A DNA stretch of 64,000 nucleotides from Draconibacterium mangrovi (GCF_010586825.1 NZ_JAAAGB010000013.1:27224-91223); one strand, 5' to 3'. Shown: positions 18,494-28,388, numbered from the stretch's first letter. Made by a program: numbers and translations. Notes: generated by a model from the sequence alone, not told the origin.

Positions 18494-19420
18494 TTATATT
18501 TCAGGATTAAAGTCTAAAGCCAGCCCATCCAATTTCCCAATAAAAACAATATGACTTTCCGGTGCTTCCATAATTAAATCGCCTTCTTCTAATTCAAAGC
18601 GGCCGCCCACTCCCTGCAAAATATATTCAAAAGGTTCGTTCTGGAAACACACCACACCTTTGCAGCGATAAATCCGGCTTTTATAAATGTCAAGCGTGTA
18701 TTCCAGCCAGTAAAGGAAATCGGCCCGTTTTAACGGAGCAGAAAATGAAAGTGTTTTGGTTTGCACCAGCGCATGATTGCTTTTGTACGAAAAAAAAGAA
18801 TACGCATTAAACGAATGTTGTCTAAGGTCTTTCAGTTTCAGTTCTTTTGCTACTCCGAAACTTGCTGATTGAATTTTGGCCAAAGGAGCCAGTTTATTCA
18901 TTCTTTCAGTAAGTTCCTCTTGCTGCTTTTCATCCAGGCTTTCGGTTTTGTTTAGCAAAATAAGGTCTGCAATAGTTAACTGTTTGTATGCCATCTCCTC
19001 TTCCGGTAGATCATCAAAGTTCAAGGCATCAACCAAACAAATCGCGCCGTTGTATTCGTAGAGTTCTTTTAGATCTTCATCAGCAAAAAAAGGTTGAATT
19101 ACAGGTGCCGGATCGGCAATTCCGGTGGTTTCAATCAACAGATGATCCACATTCGGGAAACGCTCAGCCAGTTCCTTTAGTACCAGCTCGTACTCGTCGG
19201 AAATGGAGCAGCAAATACAGCCCTGTTTCAATTCGAACATCTGGCTGGCATCAACACCTTTTATCAGTTTCGTGTCGATGGGAACAGCACCAAATTCGTT
19301 TTCTACCAAAGCAAACTGAGTGTCGGAATTTGATTTCAGCAGGAAGTTGATAAAAGTAGTCTTCCCGGCCCCAAGGAAGCCGGTGATTATGGTTACTGGT
19401 ATTTTATTTTTGTGCTCCAA
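18494..19420 (-). CDS. CobW/COG0523-family metal-chaperone GTPase
   Basis: The Walker A motif GFLGAGKTTF is close to the N-terminus, followed by the metal-binding CxCC motif (GCICCS), a switch region (ETTGIADPAPV), the guanine motif LLNKTE and a C-terminal CobW_C domain. COG0523 proteins insert or deliver zinc, cobalt or other metals. No ATG fits; the best start is TTG at 19420, giving MEHKNKIPVTIITG. The longer in-frame reading to 19555 runs through an intergenic hairpin repeat and into the end of the TSUP gene, so it is not credible as protein. The gene is co-directional with the TSUP transporter upstream. No metal regulator was found nearby. Confidence 0.85.
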   Translation of the reverse strand: MEHKNKIPVTIITGFLGAGKTTFINFLLKSNSDTQFALVENEFGAVPIDTKLIKGVDASQMFELKQGCICCSISDEYELVLKELAERFPNVDHLLIETTGIADPAPVIQPFFADEDLKELYEYNGAICLVDALNFDDLPEEEMAYKQLTIADLILLNKTESLDEKQQEELTERMNKLAPLAKIQSASFGVAKELKLKDLRQHSFNAYSFFSYKSNHALVQTKTLSFSAPLKRADFLYWLEYTLDIYKSRIYRCKGVVCFQNEPFEYILQGVGGRFELEEGDLIMEAPESHIVFIGKLDGLALDFNPEI

Positions 19421-19448
19421 TCTATTTTTTCTAATTCGAAGATATTCA

Positions 19449-19487
19449 CCCCTCGCCCTTCGGGCACTCCCCTCAACGAGGGGAGAT
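19449..19487. repeat. GC-rich two-hairpin repeat upstream of the CobW-type gene
   Basis: Two hairpins, GCCC-TTC-GGGC (19455-19465) and CTCCCCTC-AAC-GAGGGGAG (19467-19485), lie between the TSUP and CobW genes. The second arm matches the dispersed family seen at 9907-9924 and within 23264-23380. It could act as a weak terminator or mRNA-stability element between the two genes. Confidence 0.6.
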
Positions 19488-19541
19488 TGTTCTTTTTTCA
19501 AAACAGGATTTCGCTTGCGACTTGAAGCTTGTACCTTGCAA

Positions 19542-20294
19542 CTACAATACCCCAAACAAATTCAAAATCACAATCAGCATGGCCAGAATCAATACGTAAC
19601 GCACATATTTTGCGCCTCCTTTTACCGTAAAGTTGGCGCCCAGCCATGCGCCGAACATATTGCCGGCAGCCAGTATTAAACCCGCAACAATGTCAACTTG
19701 TTTATTATAAATAAATATCCCGAGGGAAAACACGGTGTAAATTAAAACAATAAAAACCTTTATTGCATTGGCGCGCACCAGGTTATGTCCACAGCCCAAA
19801 ACCAACCCGGCGAGCAGAAAAAATCCCACGCCCATCTGAATAAATCCACCGAATAAACCGATTGCAAAAAAAATGATGTATTGCAGCGGCGACGGTTTGG
19901 GATTAACCTTCCCAATCTGATCGGTAATCCATACTTCGGGTTTTAAAACCACCAGCAGCAACAAAACCACCATTAGCACGGCGATAATATTTTTTAAAAG
20001 CTTGGGATCAATTTCAACGGCAAACAACGCACCAATTATCGACCCGACAATGGCAGGTATTGCCAGCCGGTAATCCTTTGTAAAATCAAGTACTTTTTTC
20101 TGTTTGAACGTTTTTACGGCAATAACATTTTGCAGTAAAATGGCGATTCGGTTGGTGCCATTGGCAATATTGGCCGGTAAGCCGATAAACATCAGCAAAG
20201 GGATGGTTAGCATAGAGCCGCCCCCTGCAGTGGTGTTAATAAATCCGGCGGCAATTCCGGTTCCAACGAGTGCCAGTATCATGTACCATTCCAT
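19542..20294 (-). CDS. TSUP-family (TauE/SafE, DUF81) membrane transporter
   Basis: This 250-residue protein has about eight hydrophobic segments and the duplicated TSUP signature: AAGFINTTAGGGSMLTIPLL near the N-terminus and FGGFIQMGVGFFLLAGLVLG in the second half. ANGTNRIAILLQN is also typical. TSUP proteins move sulfite, sulfoacetate or other small anions. Neighbouring genes give no substrate clue, although CobW follows in the same orientation after 121 bases that contain a hairpin repeat. Confidence 0.87.
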   Translation of the reverse strand: MEWYMILALVGTGIAAGFINTTAGGGSMLTIPLLMFIGLPANIANGTNRIAILLQNVIAVKTFKQKKVLDFTKDYRLAIPAIVGSIIGALFAVEIDPKLLKNIIAVLMVVLLLLVVLKPEVWITDQIGKVNPKPSPLQYIIFFAIGLFGGFIQMGVGFFLLAGLVLGCGHNLVRANAIKVFIVLIYTVFSLGIFIYNKQVDIVAGLILAAGNMFGAWLGANFTVKGGAKYVRYVLILAMLIVILNLFGVL

Positions 20295-20593
20295 ATTCAG
20301 ATCTTTAAGTTTCGAGCCGAGAGTTCCGAGTTTCGAGTATCAAGGATACAACTTAACAACTAATCAGTTTAACAATTGGTTTTAAATTCACGCTCCTTCC
20401 ACCTATTGGTGTTCAGCATATTTTTTTACCACAGAGTTACACCGAGAAGTCACAGAGTTTCACTGAGCACGAAATTCGATTTTAATTTTACAGTTCAGCA
20501 ATTTAACAATTTCATTTTCGTAAAGCTACAATGCACTTTTGTTTTTCTTACCGCATTACTCACAACTTAACCAATTCACCCCTTTAAAATGGA
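20295..20593. other. Intergenic region with decayed repeats, no gene seen
   Basis: This gap upstream of the TSUP gene holds short low-complexity stretches (TTTCGAGCCGAGAGTTCCGAGTT near 20308) and two tandem 21-bp units starting CACAGAGTT at 20430 and 20451. Similar CACAGAG sequences are common between Bacteroidota genes. No convincing coding frame or RNA gene is present. Confidence 0.5.
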
Positions 20594-20621
20594 AAAAGCC
20601 CGAAAATAATTCCGGGCTTTT
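20594..20621 (-). terminator. Terminator of glyA
   Basis: AAAAGCCCG (20594-20602) pairs with CGGGCTTTT (20613-20621) across a 10-base loop. On the minus strand the stem is followed by T residues, 27 bases after the glyA stop. Confidence 0.75.
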
Positions 20622-20647
20622 ATATGCTTTAACTTGTTAGATCAATA

Positions 20648-21928
20648 CTAGTAAGCAAACAACGGGAAGTCCTTCATTAACTGGTGAACTTTTTCGCCAA
20701 CTGCTTTAATGTATGCCTCGTCGTGAATGTTTGCAATCGAGTCGTCGATCAGTTGAACGATCTCAGGCATCAGATCTTCTTTTACACCACGGGTTGTAAT
20801 CGCCGGTGTACCTACACGCAAACCTGAAGTCTGGAAAGGAGAACGGCTATCGAAAGGAACCATATTTTTGTTAATGGTAATTTCCGCATTTACAATGGTA
20901 TTCTCAACCATTTTACCGGTGATCTCAGGGTATTTTGTACGCAGGTCGATCAACATCGAGTGGTTATCAGTACCGCCCGAAATTACTTTGTAACCCAGAT
21001 CAACAAAAGCCTGTGCCATAACAGCAGCATTCTTTTGCACCTGTGCCTGGTATTCTTTGTACTCCGGCTCCAGTGCCTCGCCAAATGCAACAGCTTTTGC
21101 AGCAATTACGTGCTCAAGCGGTCCACCTTGCTGACCAGGGAAAACAGCCGAATCAAGCAACGATGACATGGTACGAACCACACCTTTTGGCGTTGTAATA
21201 CCCCAAGGGTTTTCAAAATCTTCACCTATCAGGATGATACCACCACGAGGTCCGCGTAATGTTTTATGTGTTGTTGATGTTACAACGTGAGCATATTTTA
21301 CAGGATTATCAAGCAAACCCGCTGCAATTAAACCTGCAGGGTGAGCCATATCAACCATAAACAATGCACCTACTTTATCAGCAATTTCGCGCATGCGTTT
21401 GTAGTCCCACTCGCGGCTGTATGCCGATGCACCACCGATGATCAACTTTGGTTTGTGCTCGATGGCCAGCGCCTCCATCTCATCGTAATCCACACGTCCG
21501 GTATCTTCTTTTACCTTGTAGGCAACCGGATTGTAAAGAATACCCGATGAGTTTACATGCGAACCATGCGAAAGGTGACCACCATGCGAAAGGTCGAGTC
21601 CGAGGAAGGTATCGCCCGGCTTAAGAATAACACTCAACACAGCTGCATTTGCCTGTGCGCCCGAGTGCGGCTGAACGTTGGCCCATTCGGCACCGTACAA
21701 TTCTTTAATACGGTCGATGGCCAATTGCTCGGTCATGTCAACAAACTGACAACCACCATAATATCTTTTTCCCGGATAACCTTCAGCGTACTTGTTGGTC
21801 ATTACCGAACCCATTGCCTCCATAACCTGCTCACTTACAAAGTTCTCTGAAGCAATCAGCTCAATTCCGCCCAACTGACGTTCGTGTTCCTTCCTGATAA
21901 TATCAAAAACCAAAGTATCTCTCTTCAT
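20648..21928 (-). CDS. glyA: Serine hydroxymethyltransferase
   Basis: This 426-residue PLP enzyme interconverts serine and glycine with tetrahydrofolate and supplies one-carbon units in the cytosol. Recognisable features are [11 protein letters not shown] at the N-terminus, [10 protein letters not shown], the [10 protein letters not shown] stretch, and the PLP-lysine motif [14 protein letters not shown], followed by [17 protein letters not shown]. The length is standard. The gene stands alone with its own terminator, and a TAACTTTG promoter element 30 bases upstream. Upstream lies the 42-bp tandem array. Confidence 0.97.
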   Translation of the reverse strand: MKRDTLVFDIIRKEHERQLGGIELIASENFVSEQVMEAMGSVMTNKYAEGYPGKRYYGGCQFVDMTEQLAIDRIKELYGAEWANVQPHSGAQANAAVLSVILKPGDTFLGLDLSHGGHLSHGSHVNSSGILYNPVAYKVKEDTGRVDYDEMEALAIEHKPKLIIGGASAYSREWDYKRMREIADKVGALFMVDMAHPAGLIAAGLLDNPVKYAHVVTSTTHKTLRGPRGGIILIGEDFENPWGITTPKGVVRTMSSLLDSAVFPGQQGGPLEHVIAAKAVAFGEALEPEYKEYQAQVQKNAAVMAQAFVDLGYKVISGGTDNHSMLIDLRTKYPEITGKMVENTIVNAEITINKNMVPFDSRSPFQTSGLRVGTPAITTRGVKEDLMPEIVQLIDDSIANIHDEAYIKAVGEKVHQLMKDFPLFAY

Positions 21929-21957
21929 CTTGTAACTGAATTAATTTAATGAAAGCG

Positions 21958-21965
21958 CAAAGTTA
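21958..21965 (-). promoter_or_regulatory. Bacteroidota -7 element for glyA
   Basis: The minus strand reads TAACTTTG, an exact TAnnTTTG match, 30 bases upstream of the glyA ATG. No clear TTTG -33 box is present at the usual distance. Confidence 0.45.
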
Positions 21966-22244
21966 ATACATTTTAATTCAGCCTTTTGATGATATCGGAT
22001 AGAAATTGGGAGATTTTTTGAACAATTAAGATAAGCCATGTTAAGAGCTGCGAATCTGTCTGAAGAAAATAGATTGCCTGCTGGTTCCGTTGTGCAATCA
22101 GAACCTTTTTAGCCTAGTTGGCAGAGGCACGGATTACAAATCACGCCAGCGGGGGGTAGTTTTTATTTTGTGCAGCGTAAAGTTCAATGTATTCGGCAAC
22201 TTTGGTTTTAATTCTTTAAAAATAACAGATTTTTTGTAAAGAAT
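21966..22244. other. Intergenic region between glyA and the 42-bp array
   Basis: Nothing coding is convincing here. Around 22110-22160 there is a sequence GGCACGGATTACAAATCACG with partial dyad symmetry that looks like a decayed dispersed repeat. Poly-T and AT-rich stretches precede the array. Confidence 0.4.
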
Positions 22245-22650
22245 TTGCTTTGGGAGTACTCCCAAAGGCTCCCTAACGCAGTTTTCTTGCTTTGGGAGTA
22301 CTCCCAAAGGTTCCCTACCGCGTGTTTCTTGCTTTGGGAGTACTCCCAAAGGTTCCCTACCGCGGGTTTCTTGCTTTGGGAGTACTCCCGAAGGCTCCCT
22401 AACGCGTGTTTCTTGCTTTGGGAATACTCCCAAAGGTCCCCTACCGCGTTTTTTTTGCTTTGGGAGTACTCCCGAAGGCTCCTTAACGCGTGTTTCTTGC
22501 TTTGGGAATACTCCCAAAGGTTCCTCAACGCGGGTTTCTTGCTTTGGGAGTACTCCCAAAGCTTCCTCAACGCGGGTTCCTTGCTTTGGGAGTACTCCCA
22601 AAGCTTCCTCAACGCGGGTTTCTTGTTTCGGGAAGGTACCTGTGGCGCAA
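22245..22650. repeat. Nine 42-bp tandem units with 20-bp palindromes
   Basis: Unit starts are exactly 42 bases apart: 22245, 22287, 22329, 22371, 22413, 22455, 22497, 22539 and 22581, with a broken tenth unit at 22623. Each unit opens with TTG and the palindrome CTTTGGGAGTACTCCCAAAG, followed by a variable 18-base part of the type TTCCCTACCGCGGGTTTC. In four units the palindrome has a single change (GAATACTC or CCCGAAG). The array sits between the divergent genes glyA and the Spy-like lipoprotein, ending about 100 bases before the latter. Because the unit is a multiple of three, several frames are open, but none looks like a protein. Confidence 0.92.
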
Positions 22651-22753
22651 CTAACAATGCTTGTTTCGCAACAAAAACGGCTATGCCATTAAACTTTTGC
22701 TTTTGGTTTTCATCTAAAGCAGCTGAACTTTATCAACAAAAAACAAAATTGAA

Positions 22754-23191
22754 ATGAAACGAACAGTATTTTTAGTGATGGTGCTGGTAAGTGCACTGGT
22801 TATTTCGTGCAACAACGGGGGAAATAATTCGCAACAAATGCCATTTGGCCGTGGCGGTGGCGGAATGGGACCCGGTAATTTTGATCCGCAGGCGATGGTT
22901 GATCGACAGATTGAAGAAATGGACGAAAACCTGGATTTAAGCGACGATCAGGAAGAGAAAATCCGCGAAATTATGGAAGAGAATTTTGAGAATATGGCTG
23001 CCATGCGCGAAGAAATGCAAAACAGCGGTGCCGGTTTTGAAGGTATGCGCGAGAAAATGCAGGAAGCACGCAAAGAGCAGGATAAGAAAATGAAAGAAGT
23101 TCTTTCGGAACAGCAGTGGGAACAATACCAGGTAATGCAGGAAGAAAGACGCCAAAGACGCGGCCAGGGTGGATTCCCTCCTCAGAATTAG
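22754..23191 (+). CDS. Spy/LTXXQ-like lipoprotein, Gly/Met/Gln-rich
   Basis: A lipoprotein signal (LVSALVISC, Cys about residue 19) precedes a short Gly-rich segment (GRGGGGMGPG) and a helical, highly charged domain: VDRQIEEMDENLDLSDDQEEKI through LSEQQWEQYQVMQEERRQRR. The two LxxxQ-type turns (LSDDQEEKI, LSEQQWEQY) resemble the periplasmic chaperone/CpxP-Spy superfamily. It is probably anchored in the envelope and may act as a stress-related or folding-related protein; function is inferred from architecture only. The tandem palindrome array lies just upstream and could affect its expression. Confidence 0.8.
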   Translation: MKRTVFLVMVLVSALVISCNNGGNNSQQMPFGRGGGGMGPGNFDPQAMVDRQIEEMDENLDLSDDQEEKIREIMEENFENMAAMREEMQNSGAGFEGMREKMQEARKEQDKKMKEVLSEQQWEQYQVMQEERRQRRGQGGFPPQN

Positions 23192-23263
23192 TTGGCAGTT
23201 AGCAGTCGCAGTTAGCAGTTAAGGATGGAGAGCAATTGTATCGCATTCTGGCTCGGTTGAACA

Positions 23264-23380
23264 CCTTACCCTTTTGTCTGTCGACATTTTCCCTTAGCAA
23301 GGGAAAAAAGCTTCGTTGAAACGAAGAAGGTAGCCTGACGCTTGCTCCCCTCGTGAGGGGAGCTCCCAAAGGGTGAGGGG
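23264..23380. repeat. Multi-hairpin intergenic repeat (117 bp)
   Basis: Outer arms CCTTACCC (from 23264) and GGGTGAGG (to 23380) enclose several stems: TTCCCTT-agc-AAGGGAA, CTTCGTT-gaa-ACGAAG and CTCCCCTC-gt-GAGGGGAG. The last arm matches repeats at 9907 and 19467. It occupies much of the 410-bp gap between the Spy-like gene and sucB. Confidence 0.6.
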
Positions 23381-23417
23381 TAGAAAGAGAATAAAAAACT
23401 GTTAGCATAAAGGAAAG

Positions 23418-23522
23418 GGATGCTGGTTACTGGATATTTGATTTTGGATGCTGGTTATTGAATATTCAATATTGATCATTGGATATTTTGGATGCTGGTC
23501 ACTTGCAACCTGTAACTTGTAA
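23418..23522. repeat. Low-complexity GGATGCTGGT / TGGATATT repeat tract
   Basis: GGATGCTGGT occurs three times (23418, 23446, 23490), interspersed with TGGATATT and TTGAATATT variants. This resembles the TGGATTCTGGATAC repeat found inside the sucB coding sequence at 24507-24560. No gene is visible. Confidence 0.5.
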
Positions 23523-23527
23523 CAAGA

Positions 23528-23575
23528 AAAGGATGCCATCCCAAAGTTTTTCAACTTATACGGATGGCATCCTTT
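23528..23575 (-). terminator. Terminator of the sucAB operon
   Basis: AAAGGATGCCATCC (23528-23541) pairs perfectly with GGATGGCATCCTTT (23562-23575) across a 20-base loop. It lies 26 bases past the sucB stop; the minus strand continues with TTTTC. Confidence 0.75.
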
Positions 23576-23601
23576 CTGTCAACTGAGACTGCAAACTGAG
23601 A

Positions 23602-24882
23602 TTAGATCCCCAGCATCAGTTCACCGGCATCTTTTCCTCCGGTAAATAAGCGTTCCGGGTTTTCGAGCAATTCTTTCAGTTTCACCAGGAAACCTACCGA
23701 ATCTTTACCATCGATAATACGGTGATCGTACGACAGCGCCACATACATCATCGGGCGAATTACCACCTGGCCGTTTACAGCCACCGGACGCTCAACAATA
23801 TTGTGCATGCCCAGAATACCCGATTGCGGCGGGTTAATAATCGGCGTTGATAGCAACGACCCGAAAACACCACCATTGGTAATGGTAAATGTTCCGCCGG
23901 TTAATTCTTCAACCGTAATCTTTTTATTTCGTGCCTTTTCGGCCAGTTCCTTTATTTCGAGTTCAATTGCCGGAATCGATTTACTTTCGGCATTGCGCAC
24001 AATGGGCACCATCAATCCTTTTGGTGTTGATACCGCAATACCCACATCAACAAACTTAGGCATTACAATTTCTTCGCCATCGATCTGTGCATTCACCATC
24101 GGGTGGAAATCCATAGCCGTAGCAACCGCCTTGGTGAAAAACGACATAAAGCCCAGTTTTAATCCGTGGGTATCCACAAATTTCTGCTGGTACTTTTTGC
24201 GCATATCCATTACGTAGCTCATGTCGATCTCGTTAAAAGTGGTGAGCATTGCCGTTTCGTTTTTCACCGAAACAAGGCGTGCGCTTAACTTCCTGCGCAG
24301 GCTCGACATACGCTCACGTTCTTCGTCGCGTGTTGCCTCTTTTTGCGGAATGGCGGCAGCAGCGGCCTGCGGCGCATTTACCACAGCTTCCACTTCTTTT
24401 TTGCCCAGGCGTTTCAAGCCATTTATCACATCGTCAACCGACAGGCCATGCTCTTTCATCATTTCCTTTGCTACCGATGTTACTTTTACCTTATCGTGTT
24501 CGGTGCTGGATTCTGGATACTGGATTCTGGATACTGGATTCTGGATACTGGATTCTTGATCCTTCACGTTTGATGCAGGTTCCTTATCTGTCGACTGAGA
24601 CTGAGACTGAGACTGAGACTGGCCACTTTCAGCTGCCGGTGCTTCCACGCTCGTATCAATAGTACAAACCACTGCACCAACTTCAACAGCTTCTCCTTCT
24701 TCGGCTTTAATGGCAATTTTTCCGCCTTCGCTGGCTACAATGGTTAGTGTGGCTTTGTCTGATTCAACTTCGGCTATTTCCTGATTTTTGGCAACAACGG
24801 CTCCGTCTTCAACAAGCCAACTGCCAATTTCAACTTCGGTTATAGATTCTCCCGGACTGGGAACTTTGATTTCAATAATCAT
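23602..24882 (-). CDS. sucB: 2-oxoglutarate dehydrogenase E2, dihydrolipoyl succinyltransferase
   Basis: The 426-residue subunit carries the swinging lipoyl arm of the TCA-cycle 2-oxoglutarate dehydrogenase. The lipoyl domain (1-76) has the attachment lysine at Lys43 in EVESDKATL. The E3-binding domain is near residues 133-165 ([19 protein letters not shown]). The catalytic acyltransferase domain ends with [12 protein letters not shown] (His and Asp of the active site). The linker at 78-132 is odd: it contains a (QS)4-type run and a segment encoded by 14-bp tandem repeats. It starts 11 bases after sucA and ends at a strong terminator. Confidence 0.96.
   Translation of the reverse strand: MIIEIKVPSPGESITEVEIGSWLVEDGAVVAKNQEIAEVESDKATLTIVASEGGKIAIKAEEGEAVEVGAVVCTIDTSVEAPAAESGQSQSQSQSQSTDKEPASNVKDQESSIQNPVSRIQYPESSTEHDKVKVTSVAKEMMKEHGLSVDDVINGLKRLGKKEVEAVVNAPQAAAAAIPQKEATRDEERERMSSLRRKLSARLVSVKNETAMLTTFNEIDMSYVMDMRKKYQQKFVDTHGLKLGFMSFFTKAVATAMDFHPMVNAQIDGEEIVMPKFVDVGIAVSTPKGLMVPIVRNAESKSIPAIELEIKELAEKARNKKITVEELTGGTFTITNGGVFGSLLSTPIINPPQSGILGMHNIVERPVAVNGQVVIRPMMYVALSYDHRIIDGKDSVGFLVKLKELLENPERLFTGGKDAGELMLGI
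24507..24560. repeat. 14-bp tandem repeat inside sucB linker
   Basis: TGGATTCTGGATAC is repeated about 3.5 times on the plus strand. Because 14 is not a multiple of three, successive copies are read in different frames, which produces the SIQNP, SRIQ and YPESS peptide pieces. A six-base CTGAGA-type repeat encoding the Gln-Ser run follows at about 24596-24621. Confidence 0.8.
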
Positions 24883-24893
24883 ATTTTGGTTTT

Positions 24894-27629
24894 TTATGAA
24901 GCTACAACTTCTTTTTGTTTAAACACTGTCTCCAAAATCTGGTCGAGGCCTTTTTTGTGTTTTTCCATCAGTCCAACCGCAGGGCTGGCGCTTTCAGGGC
25001 GGGCAACAACTTTAAATCCAAGGCAATCTAATTTGCGGTTGATAAACGGCCACGCTCCCATGTTTTCGGGTTCGTCCTGTGCCCATATCAACTCGGATGA
25101 TTTTGAATATTTACTCAGTATTTCATTGATCTGCTTATTTGGAATCGGGTGAATTTGCTCCAGACGCACAACTGCCGTATTCGAAATGCCGTGCTCCGAT
25201 TTGTATTTTGCCAGATCGTAATACAAACGACCCGTAACAAATACTACTTTTTCTACCAAATCAGGTTCTGCAACCGGATCATCGATAATTTCGTTAAAAT
25301 GTCCTTTTGCCAGTTCTTCAATCGTTGAATGCACCATCGGGTGACGCAACAAACTCTTTGGCGTAAACACTACCAACGGCAGGCGCATTTTCATTTTCAC
25401 CTGGCGGCGCAACAAGTGAAACATATTGGCCGGCGTGGTAGGCATTACCACCTGAATATTATTATTTGCCGAAAGCTCAAGGAAACGTTCGAGGCGTGCC
25501 GACGAGTGTTCCGGTCCCTGCCCCTCAAAACCATGAGGTAACAACAGCGTCAGGTTATTCATCAGTCCCCATTTTTCGAAGGCCGAGGTAATGTACTGAT
25601 CGATTATCACCTGCGCCACGTTATGAAAATCACCAAACTGGGCTTCCCAAATAGTCAGTCCGTTTGGCTCGGACAAAGCATAACCGTATTCAAATCCCAT
25701 TACCGCGTATTCCGACAACGGCGAATTGTACACTTTAAAACGTGCCTGGTCTTCCGACACATGCTTCAGCGGGAAATATTTATCTTCCGAGCCTTCAATA
25801 ACGAAAGCAGCATGACGGTGAGCAAAGGTTCCGCGCTCGCTGTCCTGTCCGCTTAAACGCACCGGATGACCTTCGGCAACCAGTGTACCGTAAGCCAGCA
25901 ACTCTCCCATTGCCCAATCCAAACGGTTATCATGAACCATCATTTTCCGGTCGGAAATAATCCGATTTACCTTTTTGAAGAATGGCAAATCAGTAGGTAG
26001 CGTATAAATCTTTTCAGCTACATTTCGAATGGTTTCCTCTCCAACGCCTGTTTCAACCCGCTCGTTAAAGTTGGCTTTCGAAGGCATTTCGTATTGTTCG
26101 TACTCCTTTACCAGGAATTTTCGAATCTGTAACTTTTCAATCTTCTCCGATTCCGTGTATTTACCTTCCAGTAACTGGTCGAACTCACGAATCTTTTCCC
26201 GCGATTCTTCGTGGGTCATAATTCCCAGTTCGTTGAGTTTATCGGCATAAATATCGCGTGGATTTTTATGTTTTGAGATGGCTTTATACAACATCGGCTG
26301 GGTAAAACGCGGCTCATCGCCTTCGTTGTGTCCGTATTTTCGGTAACACAGAATATCGATAAACACATCAGAATGAAACTTCTGACGGAATTCCATGGCC
26401 AGTTTAATTGTCCAGACCAGCGATTCAACATCGTCGCCATTTACATGGAAAACGGGTGAACGGGTTACTTTTGCAACGTCGGTACAATACGTGCTCGAAC
26501 GTGCCTCGATATATGGAGTGGTAAATCCAACCTGGTTGTTAATTACCAAATGGATTGTTCCACCTGTTTTATATCCCGGCAATTGCGACATTTGGATGGT
26601 TTCGTAAACTACGCCCTGTGTTGCAATTGCCGCGTCGCCATGAATAATAATGGCAGCCGCTTTACTGTAATCGCGCTGGTATTCGTATTCTATCTGAGAA
26701 CGAACCATTCCTTCAACAATCGGCGCAACCGTCTCTAAATGCGACGGATTGGGAACCAGTTTCAGTTTTACTTTCTTACCAAAATCGGTTTCCACATCAT
26801 TTTCATAACCCAGGTGATATTTTACATCGCCCTGTGCAATATCGTCTTCGTATTCGGTTCCGTAAAATTCCTTAAAAATATTCTGGTAAGGTTTTTCCAG
26901 AATATTGGCCAACACATTTAATCGCCCGCGGTGCGCCATTCCCAGAATAAATTCTTCCATACCCAGCTCGGCACCACGTTCAATAACTGCATCGAGGGCA
27001 GGAATTAAGGCCTCTGCTCCCTCCAGTGAAAAACGTTTTTGGCCAACAAACTTTTTATGAATAAAATTCTCGAAACCAACAGCCAGCTTCAAATGGTAGA
27101 AAAAGTGCTTTCGCTTTTCATCGGTAAATGCTTCCGAGTTCTTTGTGCTTTCCATTCGTTCGCGCAACCATTGCACCACTTCCGGATGCCGCATATAAAC
27201 ATATTCAACACCTACCGACCGGCAATAAGTGGCCTCAAGATGCGCAATAATGTCTTTTAGCTTTGCCGCACCGATTCCAATTTCGTTACCGGCCTGAAAT
27301 GTTTTTTCCAGATCAGCCTTTTCCAAACCGAAATTCTCGATATCGAGCGTTGGAGAGTAGGTACGACGCGCACGAACGGGGTTGGTTTTGGTGAACAGGT
27401 GTCCACGCTGACGATAGCCATGTATAAGATTTAAAATGGCAAATTCTTTATCGATATTGTCGGGTTTTATTCCCGACGGTTTCTCAGGGTATTGCATTCG
27501 GGCCAGTTCAAAACCCGAAAAAAACTGTTGCCAGCTCTTATCTACCGAATTCGGATCTTCAAGATAAGACTGGTATAGGTTCTCAATCGCCTCGATTTCC
27601 TGGTTTCCCACAGACGAAAATTTATCCAT
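24894..27629 (-). CDS. sucA: 2-oxoglutarate dehydrogenase E1 component
   Basis: The 911-residue thiamine-diphosphate enzyme decarboxylates 2-oxoglutarate and succinylates the E2 lipoyl arm. The N-terminal helix that binds E2 is recognisable ([20 protein letters not shown]). Central features are [15 protein letters not shown], the TPP region [20 protein letters not shown], and the transketolase-like C-terminal half with [15 protein letters not shown] and [19 protein letters not shown]. Length is normal. It is the promoter-proximal gene of a sucAB operon; the E3 gene is not in this window. Confidence 0.97.
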   Translation of the reverse strand: MDKFSSVGNQEIEAIENLYQSYLEDPNSVDKSWQQFFSGFELARMQYPEKPSGIKPDNIDKEFAILNLIHGYRQRGHLFTKTNPVRARRTYSPTLDIENFGLEKADLEKTFQAGNEIGIGAAKLKDIIAHLEATYCRSVGVEYVYMRHPEVVQWLRERMESTKNSEAFTDEKRKHFFYHLKLAVGFENFIHKKFVGQKRFSLEGAEALIPALDAVIERGAELGMEEFILGMAHRGRLNVLANILEKPYQNIFKEFYGTEYEDDIAQGDVKYHLGYENDVETDFGKKVKLKLVPNPSHLETVAPIVEGMVRSQIEYEYQRDYSKAAAIIIHGDAAIATQGVVYETIQMSQLPGYKTGGTIHLVINNQVGFTTPYIEARSSTYCTDVAKVTRSPVFHVNGDDVESLVWTIKLAMEFRQKFHSDVFIDILCYRKYGHNEGDEPRFTQPMLYKAISKHKNPRDIYADKLNELGIMTHEESREKIREFDQLLEGKYTESEKIEKLQIRKFLVKEYEQYEMPSKANFNERVETGVGEETIRNVAEKIYTLPTDLPFFKKVNRIISDRKMMVHDNRLDWAMGELLAYGTLVAEGHPVRLSGQDSERGTFAHRHAAFVIEGSEDKYFPLKHVSEDQARFKVYNSPLSEYAVMGFEYGYALSEPNGLTIWEAQFGDFHNVAQVIIDQYITSAFEKWGLMNNLTLLLPHGFEGQGPEHSSARLERFLELSANNNIQVVMPTTPANMFHLLRRQVKMKMRLPLVVFTPKSLLRHPMVHSTIEELAKGHFNEIIDDPVAEPDLVEKVVFVTGRLYYDLAKYKSEHGISNTAVVRLEQIHPIPNKQINEILSKYSKSSELIWAQDEPENMGAWPFINRKLDCLGFKVVARPESASPAVGLMEKHKKGLDQILETVFKQKEVVAS

Positions 27630-27764
27630 AGTTGATTTTTAATTAACTTTAATATGATATTGAAGAAACAATGCAGTTTTTTTATTGTTTACCTGTAATC
27701 ATAGTTTTTTCCTATCAAAATTAAGCTTTCCCGATGATTTTTAACCACACACAGCCGATTTGGT

Positions 27765-27795
27765 TTTGAGAAATATTTTGATTGGCTATTTTTGC
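27765..27795 (+). promoter_or_regulatory. Bacteroidota promoter for the DUF4293 gene
   Basis: TTTG at 27765-27768 and TATTTTTG at 27788-27795 are separated by 19 bases, matching the TTTG/TAnnTTTG consensus. Transcription would begin near 27802, leaving a leader of under 10 bases before the ATG at 27811. Confidence 0.65.
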
Positions 27796-27810
27796 TAAAA
27801 ATTTACGACA

Positions 27811-28254
27811 ATGATTCAAAGAATTCAGACCTTGTTTATGCTGGCGGCCGGTATGTTAATCGGTTCGTTATACCTTCAGAAATTTGCAGACATCATCGTT
27901 AACGATCAGCTGCATATTTTTAATGCTTTTGGAATTTTTAAAGATGAGGAATTACTTTTTAGCGGTTTGCCGTTAATGATTCTGATTGGCATTATTGCCG
28001 TGCTTCATCTGGTGGCATTGTTTTTATACAAAAAACGTATACTTCAAATCCGTATTCTTGCATTTACAATAATCCTGATGCTGGGGCTTTTCGGACTGTT
28101 CTTTTATTTTACTTATGCCAGTTTCGAGGAAGTAAAAGTGGCCTTTAAGGTTGCTGTTGCCCTGCCGCTTGTTTGTGTTATTCTTGACTGGTTGGCTATT
28201 CGCGCCATCGGTAAAGACGAAGCATTGGTAAGGAGTCTGGATCGGATAAGATAA
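27811..28254 (+). CDS. DUF4293 four-helix membrane protein
   Basis: This 147-residue protein has four hydrophobic segments and the features of the Bacteroidota DUF4293 family: the start MIQRIQTLFMLAAGML, a lysine-rich loop after helix 2 (LYKKRILQIRI), and the C-terminus LDWLAIRAIGKDEALVRSLDRIR. The function is unknown. The gene is monocistronic, with a consensus promoter directly upstream and a weak hairpin (GATGTGTT/AACACATC at 28295-28322) downstream. Confidence 0.87.
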   Translation: MIQRIQTLFMLAAGMLIGSLYLQKFADIIVNDQLHIFNAFGIFKDEELLFSGLPLMILIGIIAVLHLVALFLYKKRILQIRILAFTIILMLGLFGLFFYFTYASFEEVKVAFKVAVALPLVCVILDWLAIRAIGKDEALVRSLDRIR

Positions 28255-28388
28255 AAACTGAGTTTCGAATGTCGATTAACGATTTGTGATTGATGATGTG
28301 TTAAAATTGCGATCAACACATCGGTTAATACTCCTGCAATCTTAATTAGTTAATCATCATTCGATATTCAAATCCTAAAAATTGAACT

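Noticed and set aside
19421..19555. Extended N-terminus of the CobW-type GTPase
   Set aside because: The extension is translated from an intergenic hairpin repeat and runs into the TSUP gene end; the Walker A motif should be near the N-terminus.
22100..22160. A tRNA-like sequence (GGCACGGATTACAAATCACG region)
   Set aside because: It lacks a cloverleaf with T-arm and anticodon arm; it looks like a decayed repeat instead.
22245..22650. CRISPR array
   Set aside because: The 18-base segments between palindromes are similar to one another, not unique spacers, and there are no cas genes.
22134..22757. Several long overlapping ORFs on both strands across the 42-bp array
   Set aside because: The unit length is a multiple of three, so frames stay open automatically; the peptides are pure repeats in more than one frame, with no start signal or domain.
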